A stretch of DNA of 64,000 nucleotides from CAWCTD01 sp963798455 (GTDB lineage Bacteria > Acidobacteriota > Terriglobia > Bryobacterales > Bryobacteraceae): contig CAWCTD010000003.1 of assembly GCA_963798455.1 (NCBI GenBank), forward strand, positions 2,418,001 to 2,482,000, given 5' to 3'. Below are positions 19,294-29,084 of the stretch, piece by piece. A program made the position numbers and the translations under genes. Below the pieces are notes generated by a model. That model was not told the DNA's origin. It was given only the letters and a program-made list of their open reading frames with translations, and did no database searches. Positions within the stretch are counted from its first letter, which is position 1. Each line of letters begins with the position of its first letter.

Positions 19294-20271
19294 TTGTCCA
19301 TAAGCGGTTTCATTCGATTGGCGGCGCATACGCAGGCTCTCCCTTTGCTTGCCTCGGCTGAGGAGACTCTCATCGGCGGCCAGGCTGTCATGGAAGGCGT
19401 CATGATGCGGGCGCCGCACAGCTACTGCGTGGCGGTGCGAAGGCCGGACGGCCAGCTCGTGACCGATGAGATGTCGGTCCCGCGCCTCTCCGAGAAGTAC
19501 CCGCTTCTTAAGTACCCGATCCTGCGGGGCGTGGGCACGTTGGGCCAGGCCTTGCAACTCGGAGTCAAGGCTCTACAGTTCTCCGCCGGCGCGGCTCTGG
19601 CCGAGGAGGGCGACGAGGAGAGCAAGAAGGAGATCGCTCCCTGGGTGATGACCCTCAATCTGGTCTTCTCGCTTGCCTTTTTCATTTTTCTCTACAAGTT
19701 CGTGCCCCTGTACCTGGCCACGCTGCTTGAGAAGTGGTTCCCGGTCCTTAGCGGGCGCATCGCGTTCAATCTTACGGACGGGACGATCCGCATCGCCATT
19801 TTCCTGGCCTTTCTTTATGGCATCTCCCTTTGGAAGGATATCCACCGCGTCTTTGAGTACCACGGGGCGGAGCACAAGGTGGTGTTCAACTACGAGTCGG
19901 GGCAGCCGGTGACGGTGGAGAACGCCCGCGCCTTCACCACCTACCACCCCCGCTGCGGGACCAGCTTCCTGCTGGTGGTGATGGTGATCGCCATCGGCGT
20001 GTACGCCTTGATCCCGTTCGACGGTTTCCTCCCAAAGCTGGTGTCCAGAATCGCGCTTTTGCCGGTGATCGCGGGCCTGAGCTATGAGCTGGTCCGCTTC
20101 GCCGCCAGGCACCGAGGCTCCTTCCTCGCCATTCTGACCATTCCCGGCCTATGGCTCCAGCGCATCACTACACAGCCGCCCGCCGACGACCAGCTCGCCG
20201 TCGCCATTCACGCCTTGCAGGGCGCCATGGTGCTGGAGAACGCGCAGGGCGGCGAACTCGTGGTAGCCTGA
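19294..20271 (+). CDS. DUF1385 family membrane protein
   Basis: Start uncertain: TTG 19294 has GGAG about 11 bases upstream and a TATACT box further up (19265-19270); the first ATG in frame is 19390, inside the conserved block. As given, 325 residues. The family signature is IGGQAVMEGVMMRAP, followed by VAVRRPDGQLVTDE, hydrophobic helices, the motif EYHGAEHKVVFNYE and the Cys-containing FTTYHPRCGTSFLL. The protein is predicted to be a multi-pass membrane protein; the HGAEHK and HPRCGTSF motifs could bind metal. The molecular role is unknown. It sits 10 bases before prfA, an arrangement seen in several phyla. Confidence 0.85.
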   Translation: MSISGFIRLAAHTQALPLLASAEETLIGGQAVMEGVMMRAPHSYCVAVRRPDGQLVTDEMSVPRLSEKYPLLKYPILRGVGTLGQALQLGVKALQFSAGAALAEEGDEESKKEIAPWVMTLNLVFSLAFFIFLYKFVPLYLATLLEKWFPVLSGRIAFNLTDGTIRIAIFLAFLYGISLWKDIHRVFEYHGAEHKVVFNYESGQPVTVENARAFTTYHPRCGTSFLLVVMVIAIGVYALIPFDGFLPKLVSRIALLPVIAGLSYELVRFAARHRGSFLAILTIPGLWLQRITTQPPADDQLAVAIHALQGAMVLENAQGGELVVA

Positions 20272-20281
20272 GCGACGGCCC

Positions 20282-21412
<1,131 letters not shown>

Positions 21413-22195
21413 GGAAGCCGGCGTTCCGGTCCCCCGGCTGACCGCCGAGGTGCTTCTGTGTCACGCGCTGGGGCGGGAGCGCGCTTACTTGTACGGCCAT
21501 CCCGAGGAGGAACTTGGCGATCTGGTTCGCCTGCACTACGGGCGTTACCTTCACGAACGCCTCCAGGGAAAACCCACTCAGTACATCACCGGCAGGCAGG
21601 AATTCTACGGGCGCGAATTCATGGTTACGCCCGACGTCCTGATCCCCCGCCCCGAGACGGAGCACGTGGTCGAGGCGGCGCTGGCTCTCGGGGACGGTGC
21701 GCGCCGGATCGTGGATGTCGGGTGCGGCTCCGGCGCGATCGCCGTCACTTTGAGCCTCGAGATGCAGGCCGAGGCGTGGGGTACGGACATATCGGCGGCG
21801 GCGCTGGCCGTGGCAGCCGCCAACGCCAGGAGGCTCGGCGCTCCGGTTCAGTTCGTCGCCTGCGATCTGGCCTCGGCCTTTGGTCCGCGGACGATGGACC
21901 TCGTGGTGTCGAATCCCCCTTACGTTGCCCTCAGTGAGGGGCCTGGTCTGCAGCGCGAGGTGCGCGACTACGAACCGAAGGTGGCGCTGTTCGCCGGCGA
22001 GACCGGGCTGGAGATCTACGCCCGGCTGGCTACCGAGGCCGAACGTGTCCTCCGCCGCGGTGGCGCGCTGGTGGTGGAGCTGGGCTTCAAGACCTGCGAG
22101 CGCGTGCATGCCATGTTGGGGCCGTTGTGGCAGGATGTTCAGATAGTGCCCGACCTGGCGGGCATCCCGCGGGTTCTTACGGCTAGGCTTCAGCC

Positions 22196-23461
22196 ATGAT
22201 CCACGAGCCACAGGCCACAAGCCACGGGCCGCGAGTCATCTTCCATGTGGACATGGACGCTTTCTTTGTCTCCGTCGAAGAATTGCTTGACCCCTCGCTC
22301 AAGGGCAAACCCGTGGTGGTGGGCGGCAGGCCCGACCAGCGTGGCGTGGTTTCGGCCGCATCTTACGCTGTCCGCAAGTTCGGCGTACACTCGGCCATGC
22401 CGCTGCGGACCGCCTACAAGCTCTGCCCGCAGGCGGTCTTCCTCGACGGCCACCCGCACTTGTACCGGGAGTACTCGGACAAAGCCTACGGAGTCTTCCA
22501 GAGTTTCTCGCCCCAGGTGGAAATGGCGTCGATCGATGAGGCCTATCTCGACATGACGGGCACTGAGCGTCTCCATGGCCCGACTCTGGCGGCGGCGCAC
22601 AAGCTGCACGAAAAGATGAAGCGCGAGACGGGCCTCAACTGCTCGGTTGGCATCGGCAGCTCCCGCCTGATCGCCAAGGTGGCCTCGGACCAAGCCAAGC
22701 CCAACGGCGTCCTGTGGGTGCTCGCGGGCTCGGAGGCGCGCTGGCTTGCGCCGCTCGACGTGCGCAAGATCCCGGGCATCGGCAAGGTCACCGAGAGGAA
22801 TCTGCACGACCTCGGAATCCGCAAGGTCGGGGATCTGGCCAGGCTGGAGGAAAGCTTCCTCGACGAGCACTTCGGCCAATGGGGACGCGCCATGGCGGGC
22901 AAGGCGCGCGGCGAGGACGCGGGGAGCTGGTTTGACGGCGTCATCGGCGAGGAAGACGCGCCCAAGTCCATAAGCCACGAGCACACCTTCGACCAGGACA
23001 CGGCCGACCGCGAACGCCTCGCGGCGACGCTGGCCCGGCTCTCCGAGATGGTGGGGCGCCGCTTGCGCGAGCACGGCCTCCACGCGCGCACCATCCAACT
23101 GAAGCTTCGCTACCAGGATTTCCGCACCATCACGCGCGCACGCACGCTGGATCATGCCACCCAGCTCGACACGGAGTTGCACCGCGAGGCGCGTGGCTTG
23201 TTCGACGGGAACTGGAACGGCAGACCCGTGCGCCTGCTCGGGGTCCAGGCGTCCTCGCTCGAGGAGCAGCAGGGTCAGTTGAGCCTTCTGGAAGGCGAGA
23301 AGGAAGATCGCTGGCGCAAGGCGCTTTCGGCGGCGGACCACGTGCGCGACCGCTTTGGAGAATCGGCCGTCTCCCTGGCAACGGGCTTGAAGGGAGTCTT
23401 CCGCGAGCGCGTCCACGAGAACCCAGCGGGCCTCCCCGGCAAGCACCCCAAGAAACTGTAG
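22196..23461 (+). CDS. dinB: DNA polymerase IV
   Basis: 421 residues, Y-family translesion polymerase. Catalytic residues are visible in HVDMDAFFVSVEE (first Asp pair), SAASYAVRKFGVHSAMP and the ASIDEAYLDMT motif (Asp-Glu). The HhH-like PGIGKVTERNLHDLGI region and a little-finger domain follow. It lacks an obvious clamp-binding motif except QLSLLEGE near residue 365-372, which fits the beta-clamp consensus (Q-L-S-L-L). The first ~12 residues (MIHEPQATSHGP) are non-conserved. No LexA-like box was noticed. Ends inside a 28-bp palindrome. Confidence 0.95.
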   Translation: MIHEPQATSHGPRVIFHVDMDAFFVSVEELLDPSLKGKPVVVGGRPDQRGVVSAASYAVRKFGVHSAMPLRTAYKLCPQAVFLDGHPHLYREYSDKAYGVFQSFSPQVEMASIDEAYLDMTGTERLHGPTLAAAHKLHEKMKRETGLNCSVGIGSSRLIAKVASDQAKPNGVLWVLAGSEARWLAPLDVRKIPGIGKVTERNLHDLGIRKVGDLARLEESFLDEHFGQWGRAMAGKARGEDAGSWFDGVIGEEDAPKSISHEHTFDQDTADRERLAATLARLSEMVGRRLREHGLHARTIQLKLRYQDFRTITRARTLDHATQLDTELHREARGLFDGNWNGRPVRLLGVQASSLEEQQGQLSLLEGEKEDRWRKALSAADHVRDRFGESAVSLATGLKGVFRERVHENPAGLPGKHPKKL

Positions 23462-23485
23462 GGGCTTGCCATGGCAAGCCCCTAC
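23458..23485. terminator. 28-bp perfect palindrome over two convergent stop codons
   Basis: The sequence gtaggggcttgcc-at-ggcaagcccctac reads the same on both strands. It contains the dinB stop (TAG, 23459-23461) and the stop of the ACT gene on the other strand (23482-23484). It could fold on either transcript and act as a bidirectional 3' hairpin, though no T-tract follows. Confidence 0.6.
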
Positions 23486-23904
23486 CTTACTTTCTTGATG
23501 AGGGCCGCGGCTTTGCGCGCCGCCTCCGCGGATTCAAATCCCCAGATGGCGGTGTACTTCCTGCCCACCACCTGGGCGACCAGGAAATTGATGTTGATCC
23601 CCGCGCCGGCCAGGGCCGAGGCAACAGACTGCATGAGTCCGCGTCTATCGTCGCCTTCTACGTGCAGCGCGGGGATGGAAGACGCGGCCAAGCCCATGGC
23701 CGCGGCGGCTTTCGCCGCTTTCTTGCCGGCTATCGGATAGATTTCAATGGCGGCTTTTCCCTCTTCCCCCGGCAAACGGTAACCCATCAGAACCTTGAGA
23801 TCCACCCCGGCCTCGACCAGCGGCCCCAGAGTAGCGGCCAACTCGCCCGGATTGTTGTCCACTTCCTTGCGCCAAATCGTCACATTTCGCACAGTCACTG
23901 CCAT
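23482..23904 (-). CDS. Tandem ACT-domain-like protein
   Basis: 140 residues from ATG 23904, preceded by GGAGG with 8-base spacing. Two ACT-like beta-alpha-beta units can be seen: residues ~4-65 (VTIWRKEVDNNPGELAATLGPLVEAGVDL) and ~75-138 (PALHVEGDDRRGLMQSVASALAGAGININFL). The Asn-Pro-Gly-Glu-Leu turn is the usual ligand-binding start of ACT domains. An Ala/Lys-rich helix (KKAAKAAAAM) links them. ACT domains bind amino acids or other small effectors; no catalytic domain is attached, so this may be a stand-alone sensor. Convergent with dinB, sharing the palindrome. Confidence 0.75.
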   Translation of the reverse strand: MAVTVRNVTIWRKEVDNNPGELAATLGPLVEAGVDLKVLMGYRLPGEEGKAAIEIYPIAGKKAAKAAAAMGLAASSIPALHVEGDDRRGLMQSVASALAGAGININFLVAQVVGRKYTAIWGFESAEAARKAAALIKKVR

Positions 23905-24019
23905 ATCCGCATCCTCCGCTTGCCGTTTATACCTCCAACACGTCGCTGGCGTCAATCCCAAAAATGCCCTGCACGTTTTCCTCGCCCGAAGGGTATATAT
24001 CTTACGGAAGAAGAATGCG

Positions 24020-24601
24020 GTGCACGAACTGGCGCTCCCCATGACCGGCGCGGAACGCGAGCAGGAAGACTCGGACCTGACGGCGCTCGTGAAGCGGGCG
24101 AAAACGGGCGATGCAGCAGCCTTCGAGGAGATCCTGCTGCGGCACCAGCGCCGTGTGTTCCTGACCGCGTTCCGGCTGCTCGGTTCGATGGAAGACGCCC
24201 AGGATGCGGCCCAGGAGGTCTTCCTCCGGTTGCACAAGCACTTGCGCCGCTTCGACGACACCCGCGCCCTGGCGCCTTGGCTCTACCGGGTGACGGTGAA
24301 CATCTGCCGGGACATCGGCCGCAGGCGCGAGAGGGAGCAAGGAGTGCCGCTGGAGGTGGCCGAACCGGCAGCAGCCCCAGCCGGGAGGGACTGGCAAGAC
24401 GAGCGGCGGCTCGTGGCCTTGGCGCTGCGGCATTTGCCTGAGAAGGAACGTGCGGCGTTGGTCCTGCGGGATATCGAGGGGCTGGCGACATCGGACGTGG
24501 CACGAATTCTGGGCTCCTCCGAGGCCACGGTCCGATCGCAAGTCAGCTCGGCAAGACTCAAAATCAAGCGGTTTGCGGACCGCCTCCTGGGGAGGGCTTG
24601 A
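24020..24601 (+). CDS. ECF-type RNA polymerase sigma factor
   Basis: 193 residues from GTG 24020, chosen because GGAAGAAG lies 6 bases upstream; ATG 24041 is the alternative. Sigma-70 region 2 runs ~25-90 (AAFEEILLRHQRRVFLTAFR, DAQDAAQEVFLRLHKHLRRF) and region 4 ~130-185 (LPEKERAALVLRDIEGL, then the HTH ATSDVARILGSSEATVRSQV). There is no region 1 or 3, as in ECF sigmas. The next gene overlaps by one base (TGATG) and encodes a zinc-finger membrane protein, its likely anti-sigma factor. A TATATA-like box precedes the start. Confidence 0.92.
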   Translation: MHELALPMTGAEREQEDSDLTALVKRAKTGDAAAFEEILLRHQRRVFLTAFRLLGSMEDAQDAAQEVFLRLHKHLRRFDDTRALAPWLYRVTVNICRDIGRRREREQGVPLEVAEPAAAPAGRDWQDERRLVALALRHLPEKERAALVLRDIEGLATSDVARILGSSEATVRSQVSSARLKIKRFADRLLGRA

Positions 24602-25161
24602 TGGCTTGTTCGAGATTTGAACCGCTCATTGCGCTTTACGTTGAGGGCGACCTGGCGACACCGGAGATCGAAGAGCACCTCCGCGCCTGCGCCGGCTGCC
24701 GGGCGCTCGCCGAGCAACTGGAGCGAAGTCAGGCCGCCCTCCGCAGCCTGCGCGAGGAAGAAGTTCCCGAAGCGGCGCTGGCGGAGGTGCGGAGGCGGGT
24801 GCTGGACGAGATCAGTTCGCGCAAGCCGACGTGGCTGTTCGCTCTTAGGTGGTGGCATGGCGTTGCAGCGGGCGTGACTGCGGCGGTCTTGGTGGCCGCG
24901 CTGTCGCCCCGCCCCGAAGTCCCGCCTCCCCCCAATCAACCGGTCCTCAGCTTGCCGGCTCCGGCGATCAATCACTTGCTCAGTGGGGCAGGCCCTCGAC
25001 CTGCGGCGGCGTCCCACGCCGCCCAAGCAGAGGCGGGCCGGGGGCCCACCGCAGCTCGGAGAGCTGCCCCACCCCAGCCCCAGGAGCCGCTGCTGGTGAA
25101 GATGTTCACCGACGACCCGAACGTCGTCATCTATTGGCTGATTGATCAGACAGGAGATTAG
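24601..25161 (+). CDS. Membrane-anchored anti-sigma factor with zf-HC2-like zinc finger
   Basis: 186 residues. The N-terminal His26-x3-Cys30-x2-Cys33 (HLRACAGC) is the anti-sigma zinc-finger signature and would hold the partner sigma factor at the membrane. A single hydrophobic helix (~residues 86-101) is followed by a Pro/Ala-rich periplasmic segment and a conserved-looking tail (VKMFTDDPNVVIYWL). It is translationally coupled to the ECF sigma gene and followed 2 bases later by a secreted protein. Signal likely comes from the periplasm, but what it is cannot be read from sequence. Confidence 0.88.
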   Translation: MACSRFEPLIALYVEGDLATPEIEEHLRACAGCRALAEQLERSQAALRSLREEEVPEAALAEVRRRVLDEISSRKPTWLFALRWWHGVAAGVTAAVLVAALSPRPEVPPPPNQPVLSLPAPAINHLLSGAGPRPAAASHAAQAEAGRGPTAARRAAPPQPQEPLLVKMFTDDPNVVIYWLIDQTGD

Positions 25162-25163
25162 CT

Positions 25164-25943
25164 ATGAAACGTAGAGTGTTGCTGACGTTGTTGGTGCTCC
25201 TGTTCCCGTTGCTCGCACAGGAGGCAAAGAAGGAGGACAAGCCCGCGCCGGTGTCTGCAAGACCCAAGGATTGGGTTACCAAGGTCATCCCAGTGAAACG
25301 TGTAGACATGTCGAGCTTCGTTCAACTGATCAGGCCACTCGGGGTACAAGTTGACGCCTCGGGGGCCTTTCAGTCGTTGGTTGTGACAGGACCGCCAGAG
25401 GCGGTCGCAGCGGCAGAGGCAATCATCAAGCAGTACGATGTGCCTCCGCCACCGCCTCGGCGATACAAGAACATCGAACTGACTGCGTATCTTGTTTCTG
25501 CGCTGCCGCAACCGGCTCAGCAGGAGGTGATGCCCAACGAGTTGGAAGGGGTCATCAAGCAAATGAAGAGTCTTTTCGCCTATCGAGGCTATCGTCTCCT
25601 GGACACTCTGATCGTGCGCACACGTGAAGGACAGGGTATCGATTTGGCCAGTGCCGGCTTACCAGCGGGTGTAACCCCCTCCCCCGCAAACCACGCTCCG
25701 GTCTTCAGTCTCCGCATAAAGACTCTCAGCCTCAGCGAGACCGACAAGGGCAATGTTGTCCGGTTAGATGGTCTACGTCTGGGGGCGAGGGTGCCCGAGC
25801 CCATAGGTGAGTCCTTTCAGTACCTGGACACGGGTATCAACACAGATCTTGACGTACGCGAAGGCCAGAAGGTAGTCGTCGGAAAGACTGGGATGGGCAA
25901 TGAGGCCTTGATCCTCGTCGTCACGGCCAAGGTGGTGGAGTAG
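25164..25943 (+). CDS. Secreted protein with secretin-N-like domains
   Basis: 259 residues with a signal peptide (MKRRVLLTLLVLLFPLLAQ). Residues ~40-95 (KVIPVKRVDMSSFVQLIRPL... VVTGPPEAVAAAEAIIKQYD) follow the beta-alpha-beta-beta-alpha plan of secretin N1/short domains, and the Pro-rich PPPPPRR linker precedes a second alpha/beta segment resembling another such unit (NIELTAYLVSALPQ... GYRLLDTLIVRTREG). The C-terminal ~90 residues are beta-rich (GQKVVVGKTGMGNEALILVV). No secretin pore domain is present. It is the third gene of the sigma/anti-sigma operon and may be a signal input or target. Function not known. Confidence 0.75.
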   Translation: MKRRVLLTLLVLLFPLLAQEAKKEDKPAPVSARPKDWVTKVIPVKRVDMSSFVQLIRPLGVQVDASGAFQSLVVTGPPEAVAAAEAIIKQYDVPPPPPRRYKNIELTAYLVSALPQPAQQEVMPNELEGVIKQMKSLFAYRGYRLLDTLIVRTREGQGIDLASAGLPAGVTPSPANHAPVFSLRIKTLSLSETDKGNVVRLDGLRLGARVPEPIGESFQYLDTGINTDLDVREGQKVVVGKTGMGNEALILVVTAKVVE

Positions 25944-25966
25944 GGTAACTTTTCTACACAAAGTAC

Positions 25967-25996
25967 TTGACAGAATTCCGAGACATGCCGTATCAT
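25967..25996 (+). promoter_or_regulatory. Sigma-70 promoter of a leaderless gene
   Basis: TTGACA (25967-25972), an 18-base spacer and TATCAT (25991-25996) lie just before ATG 26003, with 6 bases between the -10 box and the ATG. An in-frame TTG at 25967 is simply the first triplet of the -35 box and should not be used as a start. Confidence 0.7.
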
Positions 25997-26002
25997 CGGG
26001 CC

Positions 26003-26617
26003 ATGGGTTCGGTCAAGCCCATCCGCCCAGAACGCTCGGAGCCCGTCGCGATGCAGACCCACGCGATGGACCACCTGCGCTACATCCGCGAGACCATGGA
26101 GGGCGCGGCCTCCTTCACCGCCGTGCCGGGCTTCGGGGGGATCGCCATGGGAGCCACAGCGCTGTTCGCGGCGCTGGTGGCCGCCCAGCAGCCCTCCTCC
26201 GGGCGATGGCTCGCTGCTTGGCTCGTCGAGGGCGCGATTGCCCTTTGCATCGGCGTCGCTTGCATGGCCCGAAAGGCCCGAAGCGTCCACGTCCCGCTGT
26301 GGTCGCGGCCGGGCCGCAAATTCGCGCTCGGCTTGTTTCCCCCGATGCTCACCGCCGCGCTGCTCACGCTGGTCCTTTATCGCGCGGACCTGATCGCTAC
26401 GCTGCCTGGGATTTGGCTGCTGTTGTACGGGGTGGGCGTGGTCGCCGCGGGAGCCTACTCCGTGAAGGTGGTCCCGGCCATGGGCCTGTGTTTCATGGGC
26501 CTCGGGGCGGCCGCGCTGTTCTTGCCCCCGTCCTGGGGCAACTGGCTCCTGGCGGCGGGGTTTGGCGGCTTGCACACGGTGTTCGGCATCCTCATTGCAC
26601 GGAGGTACGGTGGCTAG
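26003..26617 (+). CDS. Multi-pass membrane protein of unknown function
   Basis: 204 residues from ATG 26003. A short hydrophilic N-terminus (ending MDHLRYIRETMEGAASF) is followed by about six hydrophobic helices, with Arg/Lys loops (ARKARSVHVPLWSRPGRK) between the second and third. Proteins of this shape paired with a small winged-helix regulator are frequent in Acidobacteria, but I recognise no function. The next gene overlaps by 8 bases. The promoter immediately upstream suggests a leaderless message. Confidence 0.8.
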   Translation: MGSVKPIRPERSEPVAMQTHAMDHLRYIRETMEGAASFTAVPGFGGIAMGATALFAALVAAQQPSSGRWLAAWLVEGAIALCIGVACMARKARSVHVPLWSRPGRKFALGLFPPMLTAALLTLVLYRADLIATLPGIWLLLYGVGVVAAGAYSVKVVPAMGLCFMGLGAAALFLPPSWGNWLLAAGFGGLHTVFGILIARRYGG

Positions 26618-26969
26618 ACAAGGCACTCTCCGCAAGGAACACGCGCAACGCGCGGTGCGGGAAGCGCCGCAAGCGGCGCGGGATCTCGACCGTCTCATCC
26701 ACGAGAGGCTGCGGCTGGGGATCGTGAGCGCCCTGGCGGTCAACGAGGCGCTCACCTTCAACGAGCTGAAGCGGTTGCTTGAGACCACGGACGGCAATCT
26801 CAGCGTGCACGCGCGCAAGTTGGAGGACGCCGGCTACGTCGCCTGCGCCAAGTCGTTTGAGGGAAGGGTGCCCAAGACGGAGTACCGCCTCACGGCGGCA
26901 GGCCGCCGCGCCTTGGAGAAGTACCTTACCCACATGGAAGCCCTCATCCGGGCCACGCGGGAGGGATAA
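26610..26969 (+). CDS. Winged-helix transcriptional regulator
   Basis: 119 residues from GTG 26610, with GGAGG 4 bases upstream. The motif series LGIVSALAVNEALTFNELKRLL, TTDGNLSVHARKLEDAGYV and KTEYRLTAAGRRALEKYL is that of the winged-helix family with a MarR/PadR-like wing, known from stand-alone regulators paired with a membrane protein. It likely regulates its own operon and responds to an unknown cue. Overlaps the membrane protein gene by 8 bases. Confidence 0.88.
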   Translation: MARQGTLRKEHAQRAVREAPQAARDLDRLIHERLRLGIVSALAVNEALTFNELKRLLETTDGNLSVHARKLEDAGYVACAKSFEGRVPKTEYRLTAAGRRALEKYLTHMEALIRATREG

Positions 26970-27015
26970 CCGCCCATATGCTCGTGTTCTGCGTGTCTCC
27001 GCGGGATCAAACTTT

Positions 27016-27744
27016 ATGAAACAAAGCACTTCTCCGAGTATGGCTGTTCCGCTTCACGTCGCCATCATCATGGATGGAAACGGCCGGTGGGCCGCCGCGC
27101 GGGGCTGGCCGCGCCTGGCGGGGCACCGGGCGGGAGCCGAAGCGGTGCGCCGCACCGCCGAGGCCGCACGCCGCTTGGGCGTGGGCACGCTGACTCTGTA
27201 CGCCTTCTCCTCCGACAACTGGCGGCGGCCGTCCGAGGAGATTTCCGGGCTGATGCGGCTCTTCGAACAACACCTGAGGACGGAGACACCCAAGTGCCTT
27301 GAGCAGGGGATCCGGATCAACGTCATCGGCCGGCGCGACCGGTTGCACGCCTCCCTGCTGGCGGCCATCGACCGGGCCGAGCACGCCACCTCAACGGCCC
27401 AGGGTCTCTGGCTGCGCCTCGCGGTGGACTACTCGGCGCGCGACTCGATTCTGCGCGCGGCGCAGCGCCTTCCCGGATCGGGGCCCGTGACCAGGGAAGG
27501 CTTCGCTGGCCTGCTGGCCGAGGCGAACCATTCCTGCGCCGCGCCCCCGGAGGTGGACCTCCTCATACGCACCGGCGGAGAGCAGCGCCTGAGTGACTTT
27601 CTTCTTTGGGAGTGCGCCTACGCGGAGCTGTTCTTCCTGAAAAAGATGTGGCCGGACTTCGCCGCGGCGGATCTGGAAGCCTGCCTCCGCGAGTTCCACT
27701 CGCGCGACCGGCGATATGGCGCCCTGCCGGTGGCGGCAGCGTAA
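27016..27744 (+). CDS. uppS: Isoprenyl transferase (undecaprenyl diphosphate synthase family)
   Basis: 242 residues from ATG 27016 (ATG 27040 is a close alternative). The cis-prenyltransferase motifs are complete: HVAIIMDGNGRWAAARG, RLAGHRAGAEAVRR, TLYAFSSDNWRRP and the C-terminal DLLIRTGGEQRLSDFLLWE, then AYAELFF. The catalytic Asp is in MDGNG. It condenses IPP onto FPP to give the C55 lipid carrier for peptidoglycan and other glycans. No Shine-Dalgarno is evident. It stands between a regulator and a MgtC-type gene, without the usual cdsA/dxr neighbours. Confidence 0.95.
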   Translation: MKQSTSPSMAVPLHVAIIMDGNGRWAAARGWPRLAGHRAGAEAVRRTAEAARRLGVGTLTLYAFSSDNWRRPSEEISGLMRLFEQHLRTETPKCLEQGIRINVIGRRDRLHASLLAAIDRAEHATSTAQGLWLRLAVDYSARDSILRAAQRLPGSGPVTREGFAGLLAEANHSCAAPPEVDLLIRTGGEQRLSDFLLWECAYAELFFLKKMWPDFAAADLEACLREFHSRDRRYGALPVAAA

Positions 27745-27780
27745 GTGCGGGAAACCGTTTTGTTGTAGAGTCAGAAGTCG

Positions 27781-29022
27781 ATGGCTCCCGACATGTCCGC
27801 TGCGGTGACGGCCATCGCCGAGGCGCTGCTGATCGGTTTTCTGATCGGGGCGCAACGCGAGGCATCCCAGGGGGAAGGCCACCCCGGCGTTCGCGACTTT
27901 GTTCTGATTGCCCTGATCGGGGCGGTGTGCGGCCTGGTGGAGAACGCCTGGCTCACGGCCGCGGCGCTGATCTCGGTGACCGGGTTGCTGGCTGTTTTCT
28001 ATCTGCGCGGGCGCGAGCGGACCGGCATCACGACCGAGCTTGCCGCCGTGACGGCCTATTCGCTGGGCTTCCTCGCCACCACGCCCTTGAGCCGGCTGGC
28101 GGTGGGGACCGCGGTGGTTGTCGTGGTGTTCCTGGAAGCCAAACGCTCCTTGCACAAGCTGGTCCGCGAGACCGTCACCGAAGCCGAGTTCAACGACACC
28201 GTGCGCTTCCTGGCGATCATCTTCATCGTCTACCCCATTCTGCCCGAAGGCCAGTACGGCCCCTACCAGTTTCTGGCTCCGCGCACGATTTGGGCCTTCG
28301 TGATCCTGGTCTCTTCGATTTCCTATGTGGGCTACTTTCTGGAGAAATTCCTCGGCGCACAGCGTGGCCTGAAGCTGGCCGCCGTCCTCGGAGGCCTGGC
28401 ATCGACCACCGCGGCCACCGCCTCCTTCGCCAGGAACAGTTCGGAGGAACCGGGGAAAAGCGGGCTCTACGGGCCTGCGGCGGTGATTGCCAACGCCATT
28501 CAATTCCCGCGTCTGCTCTTGATCCTGTCGGTTGTCAACCCGGCCTTGGCGGGAACCGTCTGGGTGCCGCTGGCCGGAATGACCGTTGCGGGACTGCTGG
28601 TGGGACTTCTGATGGGCCGCCGGCGAGCGCCGGAGGACATCACGCCTTCGGTGGCCCTGCACAACCCTTTCCGCCTGCTGCCTGCTTTGAAGTTCGGGGT
28701 GATGTTCGGGGCGATGCTCTTCGCCACCAAGGCGGCGTCCGCGGCGTTCGGCGGTGGCGCAGTTTACTGGACCAGCACGCTCGGCGGCTCGCTCGATGTG
28801 GACGCCGTGTCGCTTTCCTTGGCCGACCTGCTCGGCCGGGGGACGATAGCAGCCCCGGCGGCCGCCATCGGCGTGCTGCTGGCCCTGCTGGCGAACGCGG
28901 TCTTCAAGACGGCCATCGCCCTTTACGCGGGGACATCCTCTTTCGCCCGCAGCGTGGCCGCGGGTTTCGTGGCGATGCTTGCCGTGGGAGCAGCGCTCTG
29001 GTATCTCCCGCGCTTGCTTTGA
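27781..29022 (+). CDS. MgtC/SapB family membrane protein with DUF4010 domain
   Basis: 413 residues. The N-terminal ~130 residues are the MgtC/SapB fold (ALLIGFLIGAQREASQ, then RDFVLIALIGAVCGL), and the remainder is the DUF4010 domain (FLAIIFIVYPILPEG, GLASTTAATASFARNS, FKTAIALYAG). About 12 hydrophobic helices. The physiological role of this fused family is unknown; MgtC itself is tied to Mg2+ homeostasis and virulence. TAGAGT ends 9 bases before the ATG, so the transcript may be leaderless. Confidence 0.9.
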   Translation: MAPDMSAAVTAIAEALLIGFLIGAQREASQGEGHPGVRDFVLIALIGAVCGLVENAWLTAAALISVTGLLAVFYLRGRERTGITTELAAVTAYSLGFLATTPLSRLAVGTAVVVVVFLEAKRSLHKLVRETVTEAEFNDTVRFLAIIFIVYPILPEGQYGPYQFLAPRTIWAFVILVSSISYVGYFLEKFLGAQRGLKLAAVLGGLASTTAATASFARNSSEEPGKSGLYGPAAVIANAIQFPRLLLILSVVNPALAGTVWVPLAGMTVAGLLVGLLMGRRRAPEDITPSVALHNPFRLLPALKFGVMFGAMLFATKAASAAFGGGAVYWTSTLGGSLDVDAVSLSLADLLGRGTIAAPAAAIGVLLALLANAVFKTAIALYAGTSSFARSVAAGFVAMLAVGAALWYLPRLL

Positions 29023-29084
29023 GGAGAGCTATGCGGGTCGCTTGACACGCCCCCCACGGTTCAGGTATCACAGGCGATTCAACC

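Noticed and set aside
22190..23446. 418-codon minus-strand frame opposite dinB
   Set aside because: Antisense shadow of a clear Y-family polymerase.
25967..26002. TTG start at 25967 for the membrane protein
   Set aside because: The TTG is the first half of a TTGACA -35 box; ATG 26003 is the start.
27391..28662. 423-codon minus-strand frame
   Set aside because: Lies antisense across uppS and the MgtC/DUF4010 gene, both well supported; composition is His/Gln/Arg-rich.
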